A DNA stretch of 64,000 nt, from NCBI RefSeq assembly GCF_000801105.2, contig NC_079516.1, forward strand, positions 53,303,265 through 53,367,264, written 5' to 3'. Positions 1 to 11,300 of this stretch are shown piece after piece (the first letter of the stretch is position 1; every line of letters begins with the position of its first letter). The notes below the pieces were generated by a model that ran no database searches, was not told the origin of the DNA, and saw only the letters and a list, made by a program, of their open reading frames with translations. The stretch is from Raphanus sativus. Taxonomy: Eukaryota; Streptophyta; Magnoliopsida; Brassicales; Brassicaceae. The translations under genes were made by a program, and so were the position numbers.

Positions 1-160
1 GGTCATGAGACCACTACACAGAATATATCACCTGGGTTCTCTGTGCAAAGTTACAAAGAAAAGGATACCAAGACATGAATCGTCTATTCAAAGTAAGGTA
101 TGTTTCGAAATTTTTTAAGTGGAGGATGAGCTTACTACGTGTGAGACAGGCTCGGGTGGG

Positions 161-3100
161 TCAATCATCCTTCAAACATTCTGCGACAATCATCTTCAGC
201 TGCATCATCTTTCCTCTCGCAGACTGTTAAAACAAAAGACACCAACTAATAAGATTATTTGCTTGAAGGATGGACGATCTAATATTTAAAATTGATTCTT
301 AAACGCCAGAAGACAAGGGCTTGCCTCGTTGACAGAGTTGATTCTTTTTGTCGCATTCTCCAGCTTTGTCTCGATGCCTCCTTCAAAATGCGCTATGAGT
401 TTTTGGTGTGATGTTCCTGTCAACAAGAGATGTAGCCTCAAGTGAGCTTAGGTAAAGACTTGTTATAGTGTTTTTACGCTAGACTCGTTAGGATTTGTTA
501 TTGTAAAAAGTAAGAAAAGAACTACAGAAGTGAACATACTTTGCTTCTTTATGCTTCCTTTCAACTCTGAGTGGTTTGCTTCAAGCCCTTCAATAGTACT
601 CTTGAAATCTTCAAGATGGTTCCCGACATCATCCTTAAACTTTTCGTGGATCATTCTCATTTTCTCTTGTTGCTCTGTAATGCGGTCAGACTAATCAGTG
701 AAAGATCACCACATGTCTTGCATATTCTCATTCAGCATGTTGACTTATTGAAGACAATTCAACACTCTTAAGACAAGCCAGACACGCAAGTGTATAATTC
801 TACTCCCCTTATAGGTATTGAGCATATGGCATTGGCTTGAGGAACAACGTTAATTGTAAGTTTCCTATCAATATGAGAACCTAAATCAAATGTATATATA
901 TCACCTATCACTGAATCAGGAGTCGACTACTAAGACAGTATGTTTTTGAGTAAACTGAAAAGTTATAAACTCTCCTACCGTTCATGACTATAAAATAAAT
1001 CATAGGGATCAAGATATGATTCAGTACTGTACCTTGTAATCTTGTTTCCGCATGCTTTCTCTTAGTTTTGGCTACGTTACTCGTCTTTTCCCTGTACCGT
1101 AGTTTAACAATATGAATGATTTAATACTCTAAAAAAGGAGCAATGCTGAATCAGTTGAAAGAAACATACGCTTCTGTTATGATGTGAGACTTGACATTCT
1201 CCAACTCCAAATGTATCTCCTCGGAGACTGATGCTATGATTTCTGAAGACTTCTTTCTAGCTGCAGATTTTAGCTTTTTCTCAAAGTTTTGAAGCGCCAC
1301 AGCAAACAATGCAACAGCCCTGAGACATGGTAAGTAATCACATTAAAACAGGAAAGAAGATATAAGGTCGAAACGTAATAATATGTCCAACAAGAGACCT
1401 TCCCAAGCCTTCATCTTCCTCCGCCTCTGAAAACCGCTTGAAGGAATCAGTTTTATGCATCCCTGCTCAGTGTCCAGGACAAAACAAAATGAGTGGGTAG
1501 TATAAACAGCTACAACAGTGACATACAAATGTTTATTGTACCTTCGGACAAAGACGAGATAGGACTCGACACGACACGTCCATTGCCCTTAAGGTTCGAG
1601 TTCCGTTTAGCTGAGCTAAAGCCTGGCTTAGATTTCTTATTACTCCCGTTAGCAGTTTCTCTTACTTGGGGACCTGAACCAGAAGATCACTTACATAGGT
1701 AAACATGGATTATGTTAAGAATGTTTAGGGGAAAAGGTAAAACAATTAGCATACTGTTGTAGTGGCCCAATGCGGGTGAGTCTTCTCTTGATCCATCTGA
1801 ATCTTTCTCATCAGACGATGGATCTGATAGAACTAAATCTTCATCTGGCTCGGCAGAACTCTCTCTGCCGAAAGAATAACCTCCTTTCTTCTCCAAGAAG
1901 TCCTAAAAAATAAATAAGGAAACACAAGTAAAATCAAATATGCATAATTCTTAAGTGAAATAAAGCGAGCTTGAGTCAGGAAGGTTACATGCAATCTCTT
2001 ATCTGACGCTTGGCCTTTTGTCTCTTGGGGGTTTTTCTTAGTACCGAAGCTAAATATTGTTGCTTCAGTCTCATCAAAAGCGGGACTAATATTCCTGGGA
2101 TACAACGGAGATGCTTCAGGAGATAAACAGGGGGAAGGACTTAAGATTGGTGCTTTATAGCCGAACGTTGGACTCTGGAAGTCATTTTCTGGCTCAACAG
2201 ACTTTTCCTTGAGAACTTCACTCGGCCTTTCCTGTTCATCGCCATTTTTAAATAGTCCACGGAACATCTCTGGCGTAGCTGCCTCTGATGATGGCTGAAA
2301 ATCTTCGTCCCTTGTGCTAACATCTGGTTTCTGTTTCTGAGCTTTGGTATGTTGATTAAACTCAAGGGAACTTCCTTTTTTGTCAGATAATGAAGACCTT
2401 TTGCCAGTTCTGGTACTCTCAGAACGTGCTGGAGTTTTACTCTTGCTCGTCTCCTTCAGAATCCCATCAGCTTCATCCTTTCCACGGGACTGAACCTTGC
2501 GACATTTTACAACAGAATTTTTCTTCCTACCCCTTTGTTTCTTCGGCATAACAGTGGAGTTCATGGCGGTGCCATTATCCCCGCGCAAACCTTCTTCAAA
2601 GGTGAATACATTGTTCACTTCTTCAGTGATTTTGCCACCTAAGTTGACACCAGTTTTGGTTCTCTTTTGAATACCTTTGGCTCCTACCCTCCTCTGCATC
2701 AAAGATCTTGTTACCGGCCTTCTGGTTGCAGCTTCAGGGCTTTCAGAATCAGTTTCAATAGTATCTGAGAGGTGTCTAGGCCTAGTAAGAGGATCATCGT
2801 TTGAACTCTTGTCTTGATTCAACTTGGAGTTGGTCTTGACCACTTCTGGGGTCTCAGAGTTGACATCTTCGTTATTTACCGGTGAAGCTTTCCCCAATAT
2901 TTCCCACAGTTTTGATCTCAAAACATCAGTACTTCCATCTTTAGCCTTCGCTTCTCTCTGTGACGCAACCTTTTGCGGAAAGACTGCAGATGGAGGTTCT
3001 TCCATCCTCTCTGGACTCTTATCCATGTCTTTACCGTTCCTGCCACTGATCAGCTCATCATCACTGCGCAGAGGACTAGAGATAGGAATGTCTTGAAATG

Positions 3101-3494
3101 AGTCACGAGCTGGTGCCTGATGTGCTCCATTTGGTCCCTTGTTTAATCCTTTGCTACCAGACAAGCTAGACGTTTGCCTACAAAGAACATTCTCCAGAGT
3201 GCCCAATTTCCGATAAGAAGATCTGGGAGACCTCCAAGGTGAAGTCGCATGCTCAGTGCCCTTGGCAGAACTCCTCTGGTTTGCAGATAAATCACCTTTA
3301 ACCTTGTTGCTCGGCTGAAAATCGGCTACTGTGGTTGCTTTCAACTCTTCAGCTCTACCAATAGCATCTCCAACAACCTTATCTGGACAAGGGGGGTTTC
3401 TCTTGGGTTGTGAGTCGGCCATAACTCCAATAGACATCTTTCGAGATTGACTTGATGGGTGATAGTTACTGCCGAAGCTTCTGTATTCGCTCAT
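161..3494 (-). CDS. ASY3: Meiotic chromosome axis protein ASY3 (asynaptic 3)
   Basis: ASY3 is a coiled-coil protein of the meiotic chromosome axis. In A. thaliana it works with the HORMA protein ASY1 to promote synapsis and crossover formation. I assembled nine coding exons on the minus strand: 1989-3494, 1755-1902, 1542-1673, 1399-1462, 1170-1319, 1033-1091, 540-674, 325-416 and 161-223. They total 2349 nt (782 aa), in frame throughout. The protein starts MSEYRSFGSNYHPSSQSRK and ends in a charged helical region (EKMRMIHEKFKDDVGNHLED), the expected coiled coil. The long first exon is low-complexity, rich in Ser, Lys and Glu, as in the family. I remember the A. thaliana protein (At2g46980) as 793 aa and closely similar. 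The last intron (224-324) begins with GC rather than GT. The start is the first ATG after an acceptor at 3501. Identification is sure; the shorter exons are read by homology from memory. Confidence 0.95.
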
Positions 3495-3500
3495 CTTTCC

Positions 3501-4150
3501 CTGAAAATTGTCACCACAGAAGGTTAAACATTCTTCTGAGACATAATGAATGCATAATCTCAACGAACAACATGAACAGATGACAATTTAATCCTGAATG
3601 GTATCTTAGGCATATTGCTAAAGTATCACAACACCGGCGATGAGACTCAATGAGAATGTAAAATTTCACAACCCAGACAGAGAAAACAACACAACGAACT
3701 TCGTATAACCTAATTGAAAAATTATCAGATGAGAGTAACTCCGTTTCCAGATTATTCCCAAAAGGATCGATCGGAGCTCTGCAATAGAGATACCCAACCA
3801 AAGACGGTGGTAGATCTATGAATACATATTGGAAGCTAAACATCGTTAGAGACGAGATTAGCAAATCCTAATCATAGCTACAAACATTCATGATTTTTCA
3901 GGACCACACTATCATACTAGGTCTCGGATTCAGAAATCGAGACGATAAATCAAACGACGGTGTCAACAAATCGAAAACGAAAATCAAACGACGCAACGAA
4001 TCGAAAACGAAAATCAAACGACGGTGTCAACAAGGAAGAAGTGCTTACTCGAATCAAAGCTCTCGCGGGTTGAATTGCGAGATCCCTAACTCCTTGATCG
4101 CCGGAAAATTAACTGGAAGTTTGAGTCTGCTCTGAGTGAGAGAGAGAGAG
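3501..4150 (-). other. ASY3 5' UTR intron and leader exon
   Basis: Immediately upstream of the ASY3 start, an acceptor (ttttcag) at 3501-3507 fits a donor gtaagc just below 4049, which gives a 5' UTR intron of about 550 bp. The leader exon would run from 4049 to the GA-rich tract near 4140-4150. Within the intron, 3940-4030 holds imperfect tandem copies of an AATCGAAAACGAAAATCAAACGACG-type unit, split here as tcgaaaacgaaaatcaaacg. This is inference from splice sites only. Confidence 0.5.
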
Positions 4151-4796
4151 GAGAGGCGGGCAGATTGAAACTTTTTGATTTTCGCAAATGCTTAAACATA
4201 ACCGCCTTTAGTTGAATCCGCGTGTTTACGGCTCAGCCAAGTTGACGCTTTTGACTCTACTTTTTCTTCTTAATTACATTGTTCTACCCATTATCGTACG
4301 ACTGAGACGAAAACACGTGTCTTCATCTGCTTAATCGCCCTCTCAGATATTTTTCAAACGGAGACGTGAACAGTTTCTAAGAAGATCCGTTCCATATACT
4401 GTACATATGGCGATGAGCGTTCACATGCATGTCACGTAACGGATCGCTACTCACTAGTTTCAGTAATATTCACCAAACATTTTGAATATTCGATAACGTC
4501 AATAATATGATTCTTTTTTTCTTTTGATGAAGTCAATAATATAATTCACAATATAATATACAGTTAGTTAGTCTTGTAAAGCCAAACTCTCTCCTCTTCC
4601 AGATTTTCTTGCAACCATTAACATTTACCAGTTAAGCTTTGAAGACTTGAGCCAAGCCTGGTTGCAAATTACAAGAAAGCTCAATCCACGGCTAAAACAA
4701 GCCTTTAACCGGGAAAGAGAAAACCAAGCCAAAAAAGGGAGTAAACTTAAACAAAGGAACCACTAGCCATGAAACTGAGAAGTAAAATGAGTAAAA
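4150..4796. other. Intergenic stretch upstream of ASY3
   Basis: No coding region is visible. The part next to ASY3 is probably its promoter. In A. thaliana an auxin gene (IAA20) sits between ASY3 and ABCB4; I see no IAA-type motif here on either strand. Confidence 0.5.
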
Positions 4797-4859
4797 GCAC
4801 ATGAGCTCCGGAAAAGAACGGCAAGGAGGATCGGATGCATGCACATGAGCTCCGGAAAA
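4797..4859 (+). repeat. Short direct repeat (19 bp, two copies)
   Basis: The 19-mer gcacatgagctccggaaaa occurs at 4797-4815 and again at 4841-4859, with 25 bp between. It borders a patch of gene fragments and looks like filler DNA or a repair scar. Confidence 0.8.
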
Positions 4860-4997
4860 ATCTAGTTCTTTTTTTTGTAAGTCTAATTTTTATACTTCAT
4901 CTTACAATCAAACCCACAACCGAATTCCAAGAAACAAAAGATAAAGAATGCACTATCACTTTTGGTTGGGTGGGAACCCAGGAGACATGTGATCCAT

Positions 4998-5058
4998 AGG
5001 GTCTTGATCTCTACACCGTCAAGAGTAATCTCAACTGAATCTGGATCGTAGAACCTTT
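4998..5058 (-). pseudogene. Fragment of an ABCB transporter nucleotide-binding domain
   Basis: On the minus strand these 61 bp encode [20 protein letters not shown], the stretch just after the Walker A motif of the second nucleotide-binding domain of ABCB4. Base by base it matches 6916-6976 of the intact ABCB4 gene with about 8 differences. No other part of an ABC transporter flanks it. It is a stray copied fragment, too short to function, and lies about 35 bp from another gene fragment. Confidence 0.85.
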
Positions 5059-5092
5059 CATAGTTATGATTTCTACTCATCAATTGTCGTTA

Positions 5093-5298
5093 TTCTTTTC
5101 TTCTTCTTTTGTCAGTGTGATGTTATGTACTCCTTGGTGGTTTCAATAGAGATCACTGTTGTGGCAGAGCAAGACTCTTACATGAGACAATGATTGAACA
5201 ATTTGGTGACGATATAGATGCAGGGGAATCAAGAGAAGAAAAATAACAAGTACAAACATCATCTCCATTGTAAAGTTACAAAAATATTATAATCATGA
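5093..5298 (+). pseudogene. Degenerate copy of an unidentified terminal exon (second copy at 38.5 kb)
   Basis: This segment is an inverted copy of 38440-38976. After an acceptor-like ttttgtcag (ending 5115) it reads CDVMYSLVVSIEITVVAEQ, then a one-base deletion (atgagacaatg where the other copy has atgagaacaatg) brings in a stop. The remaining frame reads TMIEQFGDDIDAGES up to a stop at 5244-5246. Relative to the other copy it lacks about 33 bp between two gagtac words and has no MITE. I do not recognise the parent protein. Confidence 0.65.
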
Positions 5299-6170
5299 AA
5301 AGTGTTTTTCTTCGATTAATCTAGACATTGACATTCAAGTGTATAATCAGATAATTTCATTAGTTGTTCAAAAAGAAAAAGATTTTTTAAGTGTGGTTTG
5401 GATTTGATTCTAATTATTTGGGTTCGGTTTGAATATTTGGGATATCACAAATAAATCCGGTTGAACTTGTTTTACAGCAGTCAAATGTATAGGTAGAGTT
5501 CCTTGTACACTAATTTGATATTTTACATGATCAAATTGTTAAATGCTTAGAACTCTGCATATGAACAACACACTATCAAGTTAAATATCACGAGATATTT
5601 GAGTAACGAAATGAATTTGAGGCGACACACAATGTTTTACAAACTTCAAGCACCTCGAGATGAGAATACTTTACATCTCAGCCAAGTTTACAAGAACACA
5701 CAATCTTTTATAGAACAGTAAGACTTAAAATATGTTACATAAACTAGATGTTCTTACAACAGTTTTCAGAAACATCCGTAAAATAGTTATGAAATTAGTA
5801 AAATCGAATCATTGTCATTATATCTTTCTTACTTGTCACAAATTGTGAGACAAAAAGGGAAACCCTTAGGTGCAGCATCTTGGTAACCGTGCATGGAGAA
5901 TTTTGAAGTGATTTGATTTTCAATGAGTTTAAGATGATTGTAAGAGAATTTGGAAATTTGATGTGATTTTTGTTAAATAACTGTAGAATCTCATTCAAAA
6001 CCATAGGATTTGGATTTGGATGATTTAGACACATACAAAAAATAACCTTTTCTTCTACCCAGACATATACGACCACAAACAAAAAAGATAAAAGGATGTC
6101 ACCAATAATATATAACAAAACATAATTAACCAAAAATAAAATAAAAAGGAATGAACACAGACTATATGTT
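5299..6170. other. AT-rich spacer downstream of ABCB4
   Basis: It holds the presumed 3' UTR and terminator region of ABCB4 (lower coordinates are downstream of that minus-strand gene). No open frame or repeat with recognisable ends was seen. Confidence 0.5.
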
Positions 6171-9100
6171 TTAAGAAGCGGCACTGAGATGAAGCTGCAC
6201 TAACGAAGCATAAACTCCGTCTTTGATATTGATCAAACTCTCGTGCTTCCCTTTCTCTACAATAACTCCGTTTTTAACGACTGCAATTACATCAGCGTTC
6301 TTAATTGTCGATAACCGGTGAGCCACCACAATTGTAGTTCGGTTTACCATAACCCGGTCAAGAGCATCTTGAACCACACGTTCAGACTCAGCGTCGAGAG
6401 CACTAGTAGCTTCGTCAAGTAGCAATACCTTAGGATCCTTGACGATGGCTCTAGCTATAGCCACTCGTTGTTTCTGCCCGCCTGATAACTGTATTCCTCT
6501 TTCTCCCACCATTGTATCGTAACCCTAGATCAATAAACCAATATTAGGTTAATTATTTCGAAACTTAGTCCTTGAAACACAAGAAACCCTAAAGCTCTGT
6601 CTTAGAGATAAAGTATTTCAAATAAGGAATTCAATGGGATATTAACTAATATATAAAAGTTTGTGGTCAATCCACTAATCATCAATTGATATTAAATTGG
6701 AAGTCTATGATAAACCCGAATCTAACACTTTGGTTATTACCTGTTGTAGACCACTGATAAAACCATGGGCGTTTGATAGTTCAGCTGCAGATACTATTTC
6801 TGATTCACTCGCGTCTCCGCCTTTTCCATAAGCAATGTTGGCTCTGATCGTTTCGTTAAACAAGATCGGTTCTTGGCTCACGAGTCCTGTTTGTTGTCTA
6901 AGCCATTTTAGTCGCAGGGTCTTGATCTCTACACCGTCGAGAGTGATCTCACCCGAGTCTGGATCATAAAACCTCTGAAGCAAAGCGATCACCGTTGACT
7001 TCCCGCTCCCGCTTTCTCCAACCAAAGCAACGGTCTGAAAAATGAAAAAAAAAAAACAGAACAGAGTTTGTCTTAAAAGGTTCTGTTTTTTATTTTTTTT
7101 TGAATATCAAAGAAAGCATTGTTGAGTCATCCTAACCTTTCCAGCTCGGATACTTAGACAAAGATCTTGGAAGATTTGAACATCAGGCCTTGATGGGTAT
7201 TTGAAACTAACATGACGAAGCTCAATGTCTCCTTTAACAGTATCCAACACTCTTCCAGACTCTACACTTGGATCAATCTTTGATTCTCTGTCGATAATCC
7301 CGAAAATCGAAGCAGCAGCTATGTCAGCTTTGCTTGAATCAGGAGATAACGAACTTGATTGAGATATCGCAATAGCCGCCATCGTCAAAGCAAAGAAAAC
7401 CTAAGAAGAATCAAGAGAACCGTGAGAGACAAGAAAGAGACAAAAAAAAATCAGTTTTGTTATGTTTCTTAATATAATACCCTGAAAACAGAGTCGAAGG
7501 TTGTCTTGCCGTCATCGACAAGTTTTGCCCCCACATAGAAGCTGGTCGCGTAAGAAGCGAAGAGTACAAAGAAAGATACACCGAAGCCTATTCCACTGAC
7601 AATGCCTTGACGTATCCCTGTCTTCATAGGTCCTTCACACTTCTTTGTGTACATGTTCATCACTTTGTCTTCTGCACAGAATGAAGCAACTGTTCTTATG
7701 CTTCCAACAGCATCATTCGCCACCTGACTCGCTTCCCCATACATTTTCTGCACCACAGAGACAGAGAGAGAGAGAGAGACTTTATACAGTGCAAGTTCTA
7801 AGCATAAGCTAATGAAACATTGACCTATGAGTCTATGACCCCCAAAAATTTTGAAAAAAATTTACATATATAGAAAACCTCAAATTTATATAATTTTTTT
7901 TAATATAAAATTTTACTAAATTGTATATAGCCCCGAAAATCTTAGAGTCGGCCCTCAGTTTATACATTTGAAGTTGTATATATATAAATATAAGTAACTA
8001 CATTACCTTTGCATCTGCGCTGAAACCTTTCATGAACTTCATGTAAAGAAACCCATTAAGTGCAATAAGAGGAAGCATGGCAAGAACAACGAAAGCTAGC
8101 TGCCAACAAGCCAAGAAGGCAATGATCAAACCAGCCAATATTGAAGAAAGATTCTGAACCATCTGAGCCAAAGCATCTCCCACTAGACCACGTATAGCAG
8201 CCGCATCAGCCGATAGCCTTGCACCAATGGTTCCACTAGAATGCTCTGCCTCATCAAACCATCCAACTTCCATGTGAACCACTTTCTCAAAACACATGCT
8301 TCTTATCCTCTGCACCAACTTACATCCAGCTATAGCGAAGAAGAAGGTTTGAGCCGGGTAGGCAATGACTGAAGCAAAACCAAGAACCATGAATATAATG
8401 GCCCAGAAGCTCGTGTCCTCTTTTAGCTCCTTAGGCGGTTTGAAAAACGCTTTGATCACGCTTGCTATTAGTATACCGAATATAGGAAGTATAACACCGT
8501 TTGCTGCTGCTGATATGGTTCCTAGTATGAGAACAGGAATCTCCGGTTTGTTTAGAGCAGCGATTCTACGGATAGATACTTTCTTTGGTTTGGTCTTGGG
8601 CACTGTAGTATCAACCTCTTCTTGATCTTGAGCGACGTCGCTTCCTTCGATCCCTGATGGGAAACCAAACATGTTGAAAGAATGTCTGCTGCTGTTTCCT
8701 CTAGATGATCCTCCTTTGCTTAGTGACCTTCCTAGAGACGATTTTCTGAAACTAGATTGCTTAAATGATTCTAATGATGACATCTTATGCTCATCTGCTG
8801 GATTCTCTTCGTGTTTCTTCTCTTCTTGAAGACGTATGAGCTGAGAGTAAGCTCCTTCCGGGTCCTTTAGTAGCTCAGTGTGAGAGCCTTTCTCCACAAT
8901 CTTTCCTTGGTGAATCACAGCTATCGTATCAGCGTTTCTCACCGTGCTTAACCGGTGAGCAACCACAACTGTAGTCCGGTTAACCATGATCCTATCGAGC
9001 GCTTCTTGAACCACTCTCTCTGACTCTGCATCAAGCGCGCTTGTTGCTTCGTCCAAAAGCAAGATTCTCGGATCTTTTAGAATGGCTCTTGCCACAGCGA

Positions 9101-11300
9101 TCCTCTGTTTCTGCCCTCCTGAAAGCTGAGTGCCGTGCTCTCCAACCATTGTATCCAAACCCTGAGGGAGCTTATCAACAAACTTGGAAACGTTTGCAAG
9201 CTCTGCAGCCGCTTTGATCTCGTCTATTGTAGCGTCTTCTTTACCGTAAGCGATGTTGTCCTTGATGCTTGAAGTGAACAGAACCGGTTCTTGACTCACA
9301 AGCCCTATCTTGCTTCTGATCCATTTGAGCTGAAACTCTTTTAGGTTAACACCATCTATGAGAACTTCACCGGCTTGCGGATCGTAAAACCTCTCTATTA
9401 GACTCACAACAGTAGACTTCCCACTCCCACTCTGCCCAACTAAAGCCACGGTTGTTCCACTCGAGATAAACAGCGAAAACCCGCGGAAAATCTGCTCGTC
9501 TGGTCTTGCAGGGTAAGTGAAGTAGACATCTTTAAGCTCAATGTCTCCTTTGATGTCATCCAACACTTTACCATCTGTACTATAAGAGTCAATGTCAGGT
9601 CTTCTCTCTATTGTCTCAAACATCTTGTAAGCAGCAGCTTGTCCAGCTGCAAACGCGGTTAAACAAGGAGATGCTTGACCTAACGACCTAACAAAAAGAA
9701 ACAAATAAAGAGAGTTAGGTTTCAGGAAAGTTAAAACACACAAAAGACGTGTTGTGCACGAAAGGTTTCTTACATGGATCCAGTTAAAACAGAGATGATG
9801 ATGTTGAGAACTTGTCCTCCTGTGTACCCTTTATCAAGAATCAACTTTCCTCCATACCAAACCGCTAAAGCGTAGCTACAAAACACTACAAGAAAGAGTG
9901 TTCCAAGTCCTAATCCAGTTGAACCACCTTCCATGACTCCTGCTTTGTAAGCAGTGACAAGATGTTTATTGTAATTGCTTATAGCTTGTTTCTCTCCCGT
10001 AAACGAAGCAACCTAGAAAGTTAGAAGAAAAATGTCTCAGAAAATGTGTATAAGACTATAGAGTAAGTAAAGCGTAAGTTACCGTTCTTATGGAACCGAT
10101 TGTTTGCTCAACTACAACAGCAGCTTTAGCATAAGCGGTTTGTCCACGAGAAGCTGTTCTAGCGATGACGATAGCCAGACCCGCACCAGCCATTACAAGA
10201 AGAGGTATTGAAGATAACATGACCAAAGTTAGAAGCCATCCTCTTATGAAAGCTATCACAAAGCCTCCAACAAATGTTGCTAGAAGTTGTATAGCTTTCC
10301 CCACCTGCCAAAATGTATTTTCTACATTTATTTTTTGTTCTACAAAAACAAATTTTCTAAGATTTTGAAATATTTTGAAATTAATGTTTTAGAAAAAACA
10401 TTACTTAAGAATTTTGAATTGATTAAATCTCATTGGTTGATATTTATTAGAAAGTGTGTAATAAAAATAAATAGTAAATTTAATTTAAATAGTTATTATT
10501 TTGAGTGAATACTCTAAAATATTTCTTTATAAATTTGTTTTATTTTATTTTTTACTATGAGAGAGTGTGTGTACCTTCTCTCCCATGGCATCTTGGATTA
10601 GTACAGTGTCACCAGACATTCTTCCAACGACTTCACCTGTATTTGTATCAACGTCGAAGAAAGCTATATCTTGTCTTAATATTGTCTTTAGATACATGCT
10701 TCTTATTCTCGCTGCTTGTCTTTCTCCAGAGATCATCCAACCAGACAACTCTGAACATTCATAGACATCAGGAAAGTTAAAAACTCTGTTTTTCTTAAGA
10801 TGTGCTAATTAAAAATTTTGACAGATCCAAGAACTTACGGAGAAAAGCAGCCGCAAAAGTACCGATTCCAAGCCAGACAAACTTCAAAGATACCTGTGAG
10901 TGAGTTAAGAGACTGTTATTACCAAAAGTCCACTCTTGATATGGATCGTTATTTTTAAGACAGGAAAACATCATGTGGGTTTTACTTTGGAGACTTTGTC
11001 GGCAACATTTGAGTCAGTCTGGTTCTCTCCAAAAGCATCTACTAGATCTCCGAACAGTATAGTCATAATAGGGAAGCCGAGACCGTTTCCAATAGATCCA
11101 AGCGTCCCCAGGATCATCAATAGGAAGTCAAAAGAATCTGCAAAAGCAAATAGCTTGTAAAACGGCACCGTTTTTGTTTCCTCATGATCTTCTTTCTTCT
11201 CTGTTTTCTTCACTTCTTTGTCTTCATTTCTGCTTCTTTTGGTCTCAGAAACCTCTTCTACTATATTCGAATCTCCGTTTAAGCCGCTCTCTGAAGCCAT
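6171..11300 (-). CDS. ABCB4: ABC transporter B family member 4 (auxin transporter, MDR4/PGP4)
   Basis: Full-length P-glycoprotein-type exporter of the plasma membrane; the A. thaliana orthologue (At2g47000) moves auxin in roots. Ten coding exons: 10986-11300, 10839-10893, 10575-10750, 10083-10304, 9774-10012, 8007-9687, 7481-7747, 7137-7400, 6741-7034 and 6171-6524, total 3867 nt (1288 aa), all phases consistent. The order is two repeats of a transmembrane domain and a nucleotide-binding domain. NBD1 has Walker A GQSGSGKS, signature LSGGQKQR and Walker [16 protein letters not shown]2 has [16 protein letters not shown] and [12 protein letters not shown]. The linker is Ser-rich ([20 protein letters not shown]). 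Start MASESGLNG and end LHLSAAS match the family. A solo LTR sits in the last intron, and a GA microsatellite in the intron at 7748-8006. A 5' UTR exon probably lies near 11700-11860. Confidence 0.97.
6600..6727 (+). mobile_element. Solo LTR of a TRIM retroelement inside the last ABCB4 intron
   Basis: The 128 bp align from end to end with the middle LTR of the TRIM element at 46.7 kb. Shared words include ggaattc near the start, attaactaatatata, gtggtcaatccactaat and the end cgaatctaaca shared with LTR1. It is flanked by ctctg (6595-6599) and ctttg (6728-6732), a 5-bp target duplication with one change. It lies in opposite orientation to ABCB4, 13 bp from the donor of the upstream exon (donor gtaata at 6740). 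Confidence 0.8.
7800..7970. repeat. AT-rich insertion-like sequence in an ABCB4 intron
   Basis: The intron at 7748-8006 is enlarged by an AT-rich block bordered by tgacccccaaaaattttg (from about 7838) and ccccgaaaatcttagagtcggccc (ending about 7956). It resembles the ends of degraded plant transposon copies. No clean inverted repeats or target duplication were seen, so this is a weak call. Confidence 0.3.

Noticed and set aside
463..771. Plus-strand frames opposite ASY3 coiled-coil exons
   Set aside because: They are shadows of the ASY3 exon 540-674, which has family sequence and correct splice sites on the minus strand.
4998..5058. A tandem ABCB gene downstream of ABCB4
   Set aside because: Only 61 bp match and no other ABCB segment is present nearby.
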